Assembly (NCBI GenBank): GCA_947174915.1
Contig: CAMWKV010000006.1
Location: 1 to 33,289 of the forward strand
Length of the DNA stretch: 33,289 bases
Direction: 5' to 3'
Origin: an uncultured Porphyromonadaceae bacterium
GTDB taxonomy: Bacteria; Bacteroidota; Bacteroidia; Bacteroidales; Muribaculaceae
Shown here one piece after another: positions 18,204 to 28,717 of the stretch (the stretch's first letter is position 1; each line of letters starts with the position of its first letter). The position numbers and the translations under genes were made by a program. Under the pieces are notes generated by a model. That model did no database searches. It had not been told where the DNA came from and saw only the letters and a list, made by a program, of their open reading frames with translations.

Positions 18204-18302
18204 GATTAATAATAGATGGTTCGACCAAGATTAAGAACACAACATCAAAACTCATACTTGCATTTTAACTAGGTATAGTTCTCGTATCATATAAAACAAT
18301 GT

Positions 18303-18354
18303 CGTACGAGGTGGGATACTACCTTAAGTAATCCGCCTCATACGACACTTTTTA
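18303..18354. terminator. Bidirectional terminator candidate between the ligase (+) and the RND operon (-)
   Basis: GTCGTACGAGGTGG ... CCGCCTCATACGAC (two imperfect positions) with CACTTTTTAAAT on + and TTGTTTTAT on - side. Confidence 0.6.
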
Positions 18355-18357
18355 AAT

Positions 18358-21300
18358 CTAACCCTTGTGGGTATTGTCGGGCTTAAGTTTTATACTATCA
18401 GAGCTATTGCTAGCTGAATCGGCTTGAGTGAAGGTTGCTGAGTCGTCCGAGGAGGTAGCAGCCGTAGACGCGGGAGCGGTATAGGCAAACATCTTGCTGA
18501 GGTAGCGTTCGCGGAATTTTTGGAAGAGTTCCCAGAAACTCGGAACGAAGAGCGTGCCAAGTACAGCATTTACCGCCATGCCGAATACTACTGCCGTACC
18601 GAGGGAAATACGGCTTGCCGCACCGGCGCCTGTGGCAAAGAGCATAGGCATCACACCGAAGACGAATGCCAGTGCCGTCATCAGAATAGGACGGAGGCGG
18701 ACATTACCGGCATTCTCGGCGGCTTCGCGTATAGGCTGGCCGGCTTTGCGATAGTCCATGGCGTACTCAACAATAAGGATTGCGTTCTTCGCGGCCATAC
18801 CGAGCAGCAGGATAATACCGATCTGAGTATATATACTGATGCTCTGGCTCAGGAACATACATCCAAGTACGGTGCCGAGGATAGCTGTCGGCGTGGTGAT
18901 GACTACGGCAAGCGGGTCGGTCCACGATTCGTACTGAGCGGCGAGCACGAGTATGGTGATGATGATGGCGAACAGGAGCGTCATACCGATGGTGGTGCCA
19001 CTCTGCGTCTCTTGCAGAGCCTCGCCGGTCCAGGCATAGCTATAGTTGTTGCCCACGGTCTTGTTCATGATTTCCTCCATGGCTTTGATACCTGCGGAGG
19101 AGCTCACATTGGCGGCAACAGTACCCGTCACCGCTGCGGTGGTGTACATGTTGTAGCGGCTTATTGAGGGCGTACCCATAGTCTCCTCAACCTTGGCGAA
19201 AGAGGCAAACGGTACCATATCGCCGGTAGCATTGCGCACTGCCAGGGACAGCACACCCTCTGCTCTACTGCGTGAGGCGGCGTCGCCACTGACAAGGACT
19301 TCGTAGGTGCGGCCGAACTTGACGAAGTCGTTCACATAGTCCTCGCCCATGAAGACCGAAAGTGAGCCATAGACATCCTCGAGGGAGAGGCCGAACATCT
19401 TCACTTTGTCGCGATCTATCTTGATAGAGTACTGAGGTACAGAACCCTGATAGAGCGATGTTACCTGCTTGAGTTCGGGATATTCTGCGGCTGCTGCCTG
19501 AATCTGGCTCACTACATCGGCGAGTTGTGCCGCACCGAGGTTGTTGATATCGAGTACCTGCATTTCCAGACCGGATGTCATGCCGAGACCCGGGATAGCG
19601 GGAGGATTCACAGAGAAGATGATAGGTTCCTGATAGGCGGCCGCGAGACGGTCGACTTCGGCGATGACGCCATCGACACTGTTTTTCTTGCCCTTGCGGT
19701 CCTTCCAGGGTTTGAGTACGACGAATAGCGATGCATTGTTCGATGTCGAGCCACCGCCCATCATGGACATGCCGGATATAGATATAACGTCCTTGACCTG
19801 AGGCAATTTTTTAACCTGTGCGCTCAGTGACGACACTATACTGTCGGTGCGTTCAAGTGATGCGCCGGTAGGCAACTGTATGGAGGTCATGAAGTAGCCC
19901 ATATCTTCCTGAGGAACATAGCTGGCAGGCCAGCGCATGAAACCGAAGAACGCAGCACCGCAGATGAGAAAGAAGATAATCATCGCCATTACAGGACGGC
20001 GCAGGAGGCGTCCAACGGTACTGTTGTAGAGACGGCGCACGGATTCAAAGGTCTTGTTGAACCAGCGATAGAGGAAGAAGCTCGGCTGGCCGGTGTTAGG
20101 ACGCAGGAAGAGCGCGCACATGGCCGGTGTAAAGGTGAGGGCGTTGAAACCCGAGAAGGCCGTCGATACAGCGATGGTGAGAGCGAACTGCTTGTAGAGC
20201 TCGCCGGTGATACCGGAGATAAAGGCTGTAGGAATGAATACGGACAGGAGCACGAGGACTTCGCCGACAACAGGGCCGGTAAGCTCGTCCATGGCTTGCT
20301 CGGCAGCCTGAGTAGGAGTCACGCCGCCCTTATTCAGTATTCGCGTACAGTCTTCCACCACCACTATGGCGTCATCTACCACTATCGCAATAGCGAGCAC
20401 GAGACCGAAGAGGGTCAGTGTATTAAGCGTGAATCCCATCACTTTCATCACTGCGAAGGTAGCGATGAGCGAAACAGGGATGGTGAGCATAGGGATAATC
20501 ACCGCGCGCCAGTTTTGCAGGAAGAGCAGGATGACGAGCATCACGATAAGCGTCGTCTCCAGGAAAGTCACGAGCAGGTCGTCAATAGATGCTGACACGA
20601 AGTCGGTGGTATCGAGGATGATACGGTAGTTGACACCATCGGGGAAGTACTGCTGCAGGTCGTTCATCTTGGCCTTGACAGCCTTTGCCACCTTCATGGC
20701 ATTGGCGCCGGGGAGCTGATACACACCTATCAGGCCGGCCTGTTCGCCGGATACGTGCGATATTGTGGAGTAGCTGTCGCTGCCGAGGTCGACACGTGCA
20801 ATGTCGCGGAGGCGGAGGATACCGCCGTCTGGGTCGGTGCGGATGATGATATTCTCGAATTCGGACACCTCGGAGAGCTGGCCGGTGGCAGTAAGGGTGT
20901 ATTCGAACTGTTCGTCACCATTGGTAGGAGGTGTGCCGACAGAACCGGCAGAAACCTCAATGTTTTGGTTTGCGATAGCCTGACTGACATCCGACGGAGT
21001 GACACCACGTACACGCATCAGCTCGGGGTCGAGCCACACACGCATGCTATAGTTGCCGGAGCCGAATGCTCCTACCTGGCCGACGCCGTCGATGCGCGAC
21101 AGTTCCTCTACGATGTTAAGCTGTGCATAGTTGGTGAGATATAGTCCGTCGTAGCGTGCGGGGTCGTCGCTCTCGATAGCCATGAACATGATGATATCCG
21201 ACGAGCGGGACATCACATCCACACCCTGCTGCTGCACCACATTGGGCAGACGGGGCTCGGCGCGCGACACGCGATTCTGAACTTTCACGGTAGCCATATC

Positions 21301-21603
21301 GAGGTCCGTACCGTTTTCGAAGGTAATCTCGAGGGAGTAGGAGCCGTCCGAACCGCTGGTCGAACTCATATACATCATGCCCTCGACACCGTTGACCTGT
21401 TCCTCGATGGGAACGCCAACGGTCTCAGCGACGGTCTTGGCATCAGCACCAGGATAGCTGGCCGATACGAAGACTGTGGGCGGTGTGATGTCGGGATATT
21501 GCGCTACCGGAAGTGTTTTCACAGTAAGCAATCCCGCCAGTATCATCAATATCGCCAGCACTGTGGCGAAGATGGGGCGTTTGATAAAGAATCTGCTGAA
21601 CAT
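18358..21603 (-). CDS. RND efflux transporter permease (AcrB/HAE1 family)
   Basis: MFSRFFIKRPIFATVLAILMILAGLLTVKTLPVAQYPDITPPTVFVSASYPGADAKTVAETV; GLVLAIAIVVDDAIVVVEDCTRIL; 1081 aa. Confidence 0.96.
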   Translation of the reverse strand: MFSRFFIKRPIFATVLAILMILAGLLTVKTLPVAQYPDITPPTVFVSASYPGADAKTVAETVGVPIEEQVNGVEGMMYMSSTSGSDGSYSLEITFENGTDLDMATVKVQNRVSRAEPRLPNVVQQQGVDVMSRSSDIIMFMAIESDDPARYDGLYLTNYAQLNIVEELSRIDGVGQVGAFGSGNYSMRVWLDPELMRVRGVTPSDVSQAIANQNIEVSAGSVGTPPTNGDEQFEYTLTATGQLSEVSEFENIIIRTDPDGGILRLRDIARVDLGSDSYSTISHVSGEQAGLIGVYQLPGANAMKVAKAVKAKMNDLQQYFPDGVNYRIILDTTDFVSASIDDLLVTFLETTLIVMLVILLFLQNWRAVIIPMLTIPVSLIATFAVMKVMGFTLNTLTLFGLVLAIAIVVDDAIVVVEDCTRILNKGGVTPTQAAEQAMDELTGPVVGEVLVLLSVFIPTAFISGITGELYKQFALTIAVSTAFSGFNALTFTPAMCALFLRPNTGQPSFFLYRWFNKTFESVRRLYNSTVGRLLRRPVMAMIIFFLICGAAFFGFMRWPASYVPQEDMGYFMTSIQLPTGASLERTDSIVSSLSAQVKKLPQVKDVISISGMSMMGGGSTSNNASLFVVLKPWKDRKGKKNSVDGVIAEVDRLAAAYQEPIIFSVNPPAIPGLGMTSGLEMQVLDINNLGAAQLADVVSQIQAAAAEYPELKQVTSLYQGSVPQYSIKIDRDKVKMFGLSLEDVYGSLSVFMGEDYVNDFVKFGRTYEVLVSGDAASRSRAEGVLSLAVRNATGDMVPFASFAKVEETMGTPSISRYNMYTTAAVTGTVAANVSSSAGIKAMEEIMNKTVGNNYSYAWTGEALQETQSGTTIGMTLLFAIIITILVLAAQYESWTDPLAVVITTPTAILGTVLGCMFLSQSISIYTQIGIILLLGMAAKNAILIVEYAMDYRKAGQPIREAAENAGNVRLRPILMTALAFVFGVMPMLFATGAGAASRISLGTAVVFGMAVNAVLGTLFVPSFWELFQKFRERYLSKMFAYTAPASTAATSSDDSATFTQADSASNSSDSIKLKPDNTHKG

Positions 21604-21615
21604 GATCGTGCGGGA

Positions 21616-22725
21616 TTATTGTTTGACAACCGGTTTGACAGTGATACCGTTGCGTACCTTCAAGAGCGCCTTGGTCACGTACTTGTCCTTGTCGGAGAGA
21701 CCTTTGGTGACGATGCGCATGGAGTCATTGGCGAGCGGCCCTATGGTGATAGGTGTATAGACTACCTTATTGCTATCATTGACTACATAGACATATTTGC
21801 CAAGCTGGTCGGTAGAGATTGCAGCGTCGCGGATGATGATTGCATGTGGGTCAGTACCTGTCGGCAGGTCTACTGATACGAACATACCGCTGCGAAGTTC
21901 GCCATAAGGATTCTCTATACGGCCCTGCAGTTCGAGCGTACCTGTGGAGGTATTCACCTTAGGTGCCATATAGGTAAGTGATGCAGTATACTCGTGAGCC
22001 AGAGTATCGGAAAAAGATACGGGAATCTTGTGGTAGTCCATGCCGTTCTTCTCGAGGTTGACAAGCAGATTCGATAGTGCGCCGGCATCATCGATGGCGA
22101 AGGTAGCGTTCATCGAGGCATCGTCGTAAAGTGTAGCCAGAGTGACGGGTGCTCCTTCACCGCCGACATAAGCACCCACGCTGAAATTGCATTTCGACAT
22201 ATGTCCGTCGTATGGTGCACGCACGGTGCAGTACGACAGCTGCGTCTGAGCTGTCTGAAGGGCGGCCTGAGCTGACTTAACGCTCGCTTTGGCTTCCTCA
22301 AGGGTATTGAGACCCTGCTCTACTTCCATGCGGCTCACCGCATCGGTCTTGAGTGCCTCTTTGAGTGCCTCATATCTTGTCTGAGCATACTCAAGGGTAG
22401 ACTTGGCGGATGCGAGATTGCTCTGCGCCTGCTGTACGGCGTCCCGATAGTTGCCGGATTCGATTGTAAAGAGCACATCACCTTTGTGGACAAATTGTCC
22501 GTTGGTATACAACTGTCCTGTAAGGTAGCCGTTGACGCGCGCCACGAGGGGCACCTCGTTATCTGCTCCTAAAGTGCCCGGATATGACTGATATAAGGTG
22601 AGGGAGTCCACTACGGGATATGCTACATCGACAGGAAATGTTTCTGCAGTATGTGTTTCTTTGTGGCTACAAGCACTGATAAATACGACGGCTGCACCGA
22701 AAGCAGCAAAAGTAAGAGTTTTCAT
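21616..22725 (-). CDS. RND efflux periplasmic adaptor (MFP), lipoprotein
   Basis: Lipobox-like VVFISACSHKE; VARVNGYLTGQLYTNGQFVHKGDVLFTIES; TVRAPYDGHMSKCNFSVGAYVG. Confidence 0.93.
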   Translation of the reverse strand: MKTLTFAAFGAAVVFISACSHKETHTAETFPVDVAYPVVDSLTLYQSYPGTLGADNEVPLVARVNGYLTGQLYTNGQFVHKGDVLFTIESGNYRDAVQQAQSNLASAKSTLEYAQTRYEALKEALKTDAVSRMEVEQGLNTLEEAKASVKSAQAALQTAQTQLSYCTVRAPYDGHMSKCNFSVGAYVGGEGAPVTLATLYDDASMNATFAIDDAGALSNLLVNLEKNGMDYHKIPVSFSDTLAHEYTASLTYMAPKVNTSTGTLELQGRIENPYGELRSGMFVSVDLPTGTDPHAIIIRDAAISTDQLGKYVYVVNDSNKVVYTPITIGPLANDSMRIVTKGLSDKDKYVTKALLKVRNGITVKPVVKQ

Positions 22726-22736
22726 GTCTTTAATGT

Positions 22737-24140
22737 TTATTGCTCCCAGCCGCCGCCAAGTGCCTCAAATAATGTGATGAGGGAAGTCAGTGCTTCACCG
22801 CGTGCTGCGACAAGTGTATTTTGATATGTGAGATAATTCAACTGAGCGTCCACGACATTCGAGAATACTGTAAGGCCCTGCTTATAGAGGTCAACTGACA
22901 GTCTTACTTCTTCTTCGGCATTGGTCACGACCTCTTCGATACGGGAGATGTACTCCTGGTCTGCGGTGTATGATGCTATGGAATTGCGGATGTCTTCCAG
23001 TGCCGTGAGGACGGTGAGATTGTAGTTGTCCACAGCAGCCTCGAGTGACTGCTGAGCTGCCACGGTGGCGCCACGTCGCTGCATACCGTCGAAGAGAGTC
23101 CACGACAGTGTGGGCGCGACGGAGTAGGTGAAAGACGGGCCGCTGAAAAGGTCGCCGAAACGGTGGGCTTGCGTACCGACAGCGGCGTTGAGACTCAACG
23201 AGGGAAGGTAGGCGCTGCGGGCGATACCGAGTTCGGCCGCTGCCACGTCAATATTCCGCTCGGCTTCCACTATATCGGGACGACGCCGCAGCAGATCGAC
23301 GGGAGCGCCGAGTGCCACATTGCCGGTCGCGGTAGGCATAAGATTGACCTGCGCGAGTTCGGGAGGAAGTTGGTCGGGAGTAACACCGAGAAGGACTGCC
23401 AGAGCATTGAGCGAAGCCTGGATGGATGCTTCGAGCTGTGGCACGGGGGCTATGGTGGAGTAATAAAGTGTCTTAGCCTGGGCGAGCTCGAGCTTGGAGG
23501 CCAAGCCTGTGCGATAGCGTGTCTCAACCATCTCTACGAGGTGTGCCTGATTGGCACCGTGTTCGTTGGCTACCTGGAGCTGCAGACGCTCGACGATAAG
23601 ATTGACATAGGTCTTGGCGATGTTTGCCTCAATTGCCGTCATCACACCGGCGTATTCGGCTGCGGAAACCTTCACTGCCGCACCGGCACGTTTGGTCTGC
23701 TGACGGACTTTCCCGAATACGTCTATCTCCCAACTGAGAGTGGCACCGCCATTGAAATAACTCATGGTACTGGCCGAACCGGAGGAGGATACCATACGGC
23801 CGGATGTGCGTTCACGCGTATATCCGGCCGAGAGGTCTATGGAGGGATAGTAGGCGCTGCGTGCCTGCGTGAGTTGTGCCTTCGCCACTTCGATGCGGCG
23901 GATGGCGGCAGATACACTATAATTATTCTCGCGACCGACTGTTATTAGGCTGTCGAGAAGCGGATCATTGAATTTTCGCCACCAGAGGGCATTGGTCTCA
24001 CCGCTATCGCCGGTGAAGACATTATCAGCGTCCCAGTTGTCGGCAAGTTCTACCCGCAAGTCCCCACGTCGGTCGGCGGCGTGGGAGGCAAGGGGCAGCG
24101 CAGCAAGGAGTGCAAGGGACAGAGCGTATTGGATTCTCAT
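22737..24140 (-). CDS. Outer membrane efflux protein (TolC/OprM, NodT family)
   Basis: WWRKFNDPLLDSLITVGRENNYSVSAAIRRIEVAKAQLTQARSAYYPSIDLSAGYTRE; RRPDIVEAERNIDVAAAELGIARSAYLPSLSL. Confidence 0.93.
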   Translation of the reverse strand: MRIQYALSLALLAALPLASHAADRRGDLRVELADNWDADNVFTGDSGETNALWWRKFNDPLLDSLITVGRENNYSVSAAIRRIEVAKAQLTQARSAYYPSIDLSAGYTRERTSGRMVSSSGSASTMSYFNGGATLSWEIDVFGKVRQQTKRAGAAVKVSAAEYAGVMTAIEANIAKTYVNLIVERLQLQVANEHGANQAHLVEMVETRYRTGLASKLELAQAKTLYYSTIAPVPQLEASIQASLNALAVLLGVTPDQLPPELAQVNLMPTATGNVALGAPVDLLRRRPDIVEAERNIDVAAAELGIARSAYLPSLSLNAAVGTQAHRFGDLFSGPSFTYSVAPTLSWTLFDGMQRRGATVAAQQSLEAAVDNYNLTVLTALEDIRNSIASYTADQEYISRIEEVVTNAEEEVRLSVDLYKQGLTVFSNVVDAQLNYLTYQNTLVAARGEALTSLITLFEALGGGWEQ

Positions 24141-24197
24141 AATAGTGATGTGTTATGGTTTTCTAACCATCCACATGCACAAAATGTTCATCCTTTG

Positions 24198-24674
24198 TCA
24201 ATTGTCGCGCAGGCGGCGCACTTCGGCTGCGACAAGGCTGCTCTCAAAACCGCGGCTGAGGCCGAAGCGATACAGTTTGGCTCGCTCGTTATAGTCTGTC
24301 ATATCGAGCTGTCGTGAGCGTGCCGTCAGCAAAGCAGCAAGTATGGTACGGTACTCGTCTTCGTTGATGAGGTCGAGTGCTTCCTCGGCTGTACGCGTGT
24401 CAATACCCTTGGCGCGCAGGTGAATGCTGATTTTCACCCGACCCCAGTGGCCGAAGCGTAGTTTGTCGAGCACGAAAGCGCGGGCGAAGCGGCTGTCATC
24501 GATAAAACGGCGCTTGACGAGTGATGCAATTATTCTCTCCGCCTCGTCCGGGACAATACCCCACTGCCGCAATTTCTGACGTGCCTCACCCGTGCTACGT
24601 TCGGCGCGCATACACTGCTCCTCAAGGCGTTCGAGCGCCTTCTCGGGAGTGACTTTCTTTATCTGCCGCATCAA
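24198..24674 (-). CDS. recX: Regulatory protein RecX
   Basis: ALERLEEQCMRAERSTGEARQKLRQWGI, FIDDSRFARAFVLDKLRFGHWGRVKISIHLRAKGI. Confidence 0.88.
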   Translation of the reverse strand: MMRQIKKVTPEKALERLEEQCMRAERSTGEARQKLRQWGIVPDEAERIIASLVKRRFIDDSRFARAFVLDKLRFGHWGRVKISIHLRAKGIDTRTAEEALDLINEDEYRTILAALLTARSRQLDMTDYNERAKLYRFGLSRGFESSLVAAEVRRLRDN

Positions 24675-24721
24675 TTCTGTGGCTGTTATCTCTAATCTGG
24701 TGTGAAAAACTCGCGCTATGT

Positions 24722-25588
24722 TCAGGCATCTTTAGAACTGCGTGTACATACTACGAAGCGGTAGTTGCCTTTGAAGTCGCGCATGGTCTCTACTTTGTCG
24801 AACCCGGCCTTGCGCATTGTATCGGCCGTGAGGTCGGCGTAGAGGCTGTTTATCTCGAGGAATAACTGTCCCCCGTCGCGAAGCGCAGCATAGGCGTACT
24901 TGCCAATGGGTCGGTAGAATTTCATCGGGTCGTCGTCGGGCACGAACAGAGCTGTCGACGGTTCGTAGTCCTTGACACGCTTGTCCATGTCGGCTTCCTC
25001 GCGTGTACAGATATACGGCGGATTGCTGACTATGATATCGTACATAGCTTGTTTCGGTGGAGTCAGAGCCAATATATCTCCGTTCTCAAAAGTAACACTC
25101 GCATGCAGACATTTCGCATTCTGTGCCGCTACGTCAAGTGCGTCTTTGCTGATGTCGACTGCCTTTACTTCGCTGAATGGCAAAGCTTTGGCAAGCTCGA
25201 TGGCGATACAGCCCGAACCGGTACCAAGGTCGAGCACGCGCAAGTCGCGCTTGTCGGCCCAGCGGTCAGTGATAAGGTCCACCAGCCCTGCTGTCTCGGG
25301 TCGCGGGATAAGCACGGCCGGCGTCACAGTGAACATATCGCCCATGAAAAGCGCCTTACCCACAGCGTATTGCACCGGCTCGCCGGCTTCAATCTTAGCA
25401 GCAACAGCATCGACCTTCGTTTGCATGTAGTCGTCCATCTCGCGGTCGCCGTTGACGAATATGAACTTGGGAGAATATCCGGCAACATCCTCGAAGATAA
25501 TGCGTGCGGCTGCCCTACCCTCCCCGGCCCTGAGGATGGCAGTCAGCCGCTGCTCCATAGCGCTGTAAGAGGCGCGTATCGTGGTCAT
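24722..25588 (-). CDS. prmC: Peptide chain release factor N5-glutamine methyltransferase
   Basis: [67 protein letters not shown]. Confidence 0.94.
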   Translation of the reverse strand: MTTIRASYSAMEQRLTAILRAGEGRAAARIIFEDVAGYSPKFIFVNGDREMDDYMQTKVDAVAAKIEAGEPVQYAVGKALFMGDMFTVTPAVLIPRPETAGLVDLITDRWADKRDLRVLDLGTGSGCIAIELAKALPFSEVKAVDISKDALDVAAQNAKCLHASVTFENGDILALTPPKQAMYDIIVSNPPYICTREEADMDKRVKDYEPSTALFVPDDDPMKFYRPIGKYAYAALRDGGQLFLEINSLYADLTADTMRKAGFDKVETMRDFKGNYRFVVCTRSSKDA

Positions 25589-26853
25589 TTGTCGTCGTTT
25601 ATCGCTTCGTAGAGGAAGGGATCCACATCGTCATCCGAATCGTCTGTGTCTTCCTCTACTTCGTCTTCTACTATATCGGCATCGTCCCAGTCGATATCAT
25701 CGCCCCAGGCGTCGGGGCTGATACTGCGCAGGTCCTCAGCCTCTTCTTCTTCATCGTCGGCATCACGCTCGTACTTGAAGATGAAGTCGTCTTCAGCCGG
25801 TACGCGATGGTGGCCGTCGAGGGGTCGATGGATGATGTCGCTGCCGTCGATGCGGTTGTTTTCGTCGGTGATGGCACGCCACAGGAGGTCCTTGAGTTCG
25901 GTGATACCCTCTCCGGTGACGGCTGAGATGAATACATGGGGGACACCTTCAGGAAGGGTCTTGGCAAGCTCTTCGCGGAGTTCATCGTCGAGCATATCGC
26001 TCTTGCTCACAGCGAGCACACGCTGCTTGTCCATCAGTTGGGGGTTGAAGGTGCGCAACTCGTTCAGGAGGATTTCGTACTGCTCGGATATGTCGTCGGC
26101 ATCGGCAGGCACCATGAAAAGCAGCACGGCGTTGCGTTCGATATGACGGAGGAAACGCAAGCCGAGACCTTTGCCCTCGCTGGCACCTTCGATGATACCG
26201 GGTATATCGGCCATGACAAATGAACGGTTGTCGCGATAGGCCACGATGCCGAGCTGAGGCTCCATAGTAGTGAAGGGGTAGTCGGCAATCTTCGGCTCGG
26301 CAGCACTCACTGCGGAGAGCAGTGTCGACTTACCTGCATTCGGGAAGCCTACAAGACCCACGTCGGCAAGCATCTTGAGTTCGAGCACGATGCTCTTCTC
26401 GATAGCCGGCTCACCCGGCTGTGCATAGCGTGGTGTGCGGTTGGTGGCGCTCTTGAAATGCCAGTTGCCCAGACCGCCACGTCCGCCTTTGAGGAGGCGC
26501 ACCTCCTGGCCGTCATCGGTCACTTCGCAGAGATATTCGCCCGTCTCGGCATCGAATACGACGGTGCCGCAGGGTACTTCTACAATAACGTCCTCACCAT
26601 CCTTACCGAAACTGCGGCCACCGGAGCCGCTCTGGCCATTGCCGGCAAAGATGTGTCGACGATACTTCAGTGGCAGCAGTGTCCACATGTTGCGGTTGCC
26701 ACGGAGGATGATATGGCCGCCACGACCGCCGTCGCCACCATCGGGACCACCCTTGGGGACGTACTTAGCACGATAAAAATGACGTGAGCCGGCGCCACCC
26801 TTTCCCGAGCGGCACAATATCTTTACATAATCGATGAAATTCGAATCTGCCAT
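25585..26853 (-). CDS. obgE: GTPase Obg/CgtA with extended acidic C-terminus
   Basis: Obg fold [40 protein letters not shown]1 [41 protein letters not shown]; acidic tail DDEEEEAED...[16 protein letters not shown]. Confidence 0.95.
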   Translation of the reverse strand: MADSNFIDYVKILCRSGKGGAGSRHFYRAKYVPKGGPDGGDGGRGGHIILRGNRNMWTLLPLKYRRHIFAGNGQSGSGGRSFGKDGEDVIVEVPCGTVVFDAETGEYLCEVTDDGQEVRLLKGGRGGLGNWHFKSATNRTPRYAQPGEPAIEKSIVLELKMLADVGLVGFPNAGKSTLLSAVSAAEPKIADYPFTTMEPQLGIVAYRDNRSFVMADIPGIIEGASEGKGLGLRFLRHIERNAVLLFMVPADADDISEQYEILLNELRTFNPQLMDKQRVLAVSKSDMLDDELREELAKTLPEGVPHVFISAVTGEGITELKDLLWRAITDENNRIDGSDIIHRPLDGHHRVPAEDDFIFKYERDADDEEEEAEDLRSISPDAWGDDIDWDDADIVEDEVEEDTDDSDDDVDPFLYEAINDDK

Positions 26854-26960
26854 AGTGTTTTATGTCTTTATTTTAAATAATAACGTCTGTATTCCGCCAG
26901 TGTTCACTTTGCTTGGGTTGATGTACTTGGGATTGCTTTAGTTGCTACCTCTTAGGCGGT

Positions 26961-28022
26961 CTACTCGGTCATATTACGGTGATGGCGCATAAGTTCGGCT
27001 GCCTGGCGGAAATCCACCGGCGATCCGACATCTATCCATGTGCCTTTGATGGGGTAGTAAGTCACGAGTCCTCCGGCATTGATGGTGCGTTCGATAAGGT
27101 CTGTAGCATCACATCGCTCTCCGGGGACGAGGCCGGCAAGCACGCTGTCGCGGAAGATGTAGATTCCGGCATTGGCGTAGTACGAGTAGGCAGGTTTCTC
27201 CTCTATGGCACTGACCTTATTGGGATTAGTGCTATCGGTTGTGAGGATTGCATAGGGTACTGACACCTGATAGGGCACGGCTGCAATAGTGATATCGGCT
27301 CCGAGGTCGCGGTGATGCAGATACATCTCTTCGAAAGAAATGGTGGTGATGAGGTCTGAATTCATCACAAGGGTATCTGTCGTCGCTTTTGCCGGCGACA
27401 GGAAAGCTGCAGCGCCTATCGTACCGAGGGGCTTCTCTTCGCGTCGGCATGTCACCTTTACATCGCCTCGCGGGCTTGCAAAGTGCTGCTCTATCTGCTC
27501 GGCGAGGTAGCCGGTAGCAACGTTGATATCAGTGATACCGCATGCGGCAAGTGCTTCTACATTGTAGTCTATCAGCGCTTTACCTTCAATTTGAAGGAGC
27601 GGCTTGGGTGTATTCTGCGTGGCCGGACGCAGTCGCTCGCCTTTGCCGCCGGCCATCAGCAAAGCTCTGAGCGGCAGGACGGTACGTACCTCGATGAGAT
27701 TGATGATGCGCACAAGACGTCGGGATGAATCGAGCACCGGCACCTGAGTGATACCTTGCGCGCGATATTCGCGCAGCAATGCCGGGTCAAGCTTGTCTTC
27801 GCTGACGCTGCGGAAATTTTTGTGGCATGCGGCCGATACTGACATGGTCAGGTCCGGCTCGGCAAGGAGGGCACGACGTATATCGCCGTCGGTAAGTGTA
27901 CCCACGAGGCGTCCGTCATCGTCCACCACAAAGAGTGTCAACTCGCCGCCCGGCAGATTGTTGAGACGCCGCAGGGCATCAACAATAGTTGCTGTATGGG
28001 CTATGATATTGGGCGCTTTCAT
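26961..28022 (-). CDS. CBS-domain plus nucleotidyltransferase (PtmE-like hexosamine-1-phosphate guanylyltransferase family)
   Basis: N-terminal CBS pair (VVDDDGRLVGTLTDGDIRRALL; ITQVPVLDSSRRLVRII) followed by ALLMAGGKGERLRPATQNTPKPLLQIEGKALIDYNVE. Confidence 0.82.
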   Translation of the reverse strand: MKAPNIIAHTATIVDALRRLNNLPGGELTLFVVDDDGRLVGTLTDGDIRRALLAEPDLTMSVSAACHKNFRSVSEDKLDPALLREYRAQGITQVPVLDSSRRLVRIINLIEVRTVLPLRALLMAGGKGERLRPATQNTPKPLLQIEGKALIDYNVEALAACGITDINVATGYLAEQIEQHFASPRGDVKVTCRREEKPLGTIGAAAFLSPAKATTDTLVMNSDLITTISFEEMYLHHRDLGADITIAAVPYQVSVPYAILTTDSTNPNKVSAIEEKPAYSYYANAGIYIFRDSVLAGLVPGERCDATDLIERTINAGGLVTYYPIKGTWIDVGSPVDFRQAAELMRHHRNMTE

Positions 28023-28717
28023 GACTTCATATCTCGGATTATCTGCTCGGCACGCTGCCAGTCATCGGGCGTATCGAGGTCGATACTGCGGACAGCCGGC
28101 ATATAATACGGTATGCGCTTAGGGAAGGCTCCCATAGGCATCTCGCGCAGGGACTCGGGACGTATCACATACACGGCGCCGTTGTACTTGTACACCTGCG
28201 GCACATCCTGGCGACGTGTGTAGAGGCCGTCGCCCTTGCATACTTTCAGTGTGCCGTCGGCGGTACATTCGAAGAGGTTGTAGTAGGGGTTATCGTCCGA
28301 CGGACACACGCTCACCACCATATCCACATCGTCGGAAAAGAGTACGAGCGACATCTCAATGTCGTCATAAGTACGCAGGGGTGAGGTGGGTTGCAGGAGA
28401 ACGACGCAATTGTATTCTATACCTTTGCTGTCGGCCCAGTCCATCACGTCAAGCATCACTTCGCGGCTGCCGGTGGTATCCAATCCGAGTTCGGCGGGTC
28501 GCAGATACTCTACGTCGAGCCCACACTCGCGAGCCGTTGCTGCAATGTCCTCGTCGTCGGTGCTCAGAACAATGGTACCTCCTATATGTTTAGCGGCCTC
28601 AGTGGCGCAGTCAATAGTATAGGCTATGAGCGGACGTCCGCCGAGGCTTTTGATATTCTTGTGTGGTATACCTTTGCTCCCGCCACGGGCAGGGATAATA
28701 TATAGTGGTTTCAGCAT
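28019..28717 (-). CDS. CMP-N-acylneuraminate / CMP-legionaminate cytidylyltransferase family (NeuA/LegF)
   Basis: PLYIIPARGGSKGIPHKNIKSLGGRPLIAYTID, VVLLQPTSPLRTYDDIEMSL, SIDLDTPDDWQRAE. Confidence 0.88.
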   Translation of the reverse strand: MLKPLYIIPARGGSKGIPHKNIKSLGGRPLIAYTIDCATEAAKHIGGTIVLSTDDEDIAATARECGLDVEYLRPAELGLDTTGSREVMLDVMDWADSKGIEYNCVVLLQPTSPLRTYDDIEMSLVLFSDDVDMVVSVCPSDDNPYYNLFECTADGTLKVCKGDGLYTRRQDVPQVYKYNGAVYVIRPESLREMPMGAFPKRIPYYMPAVRSIDLDTPDDWQRAEQIIRDMKS

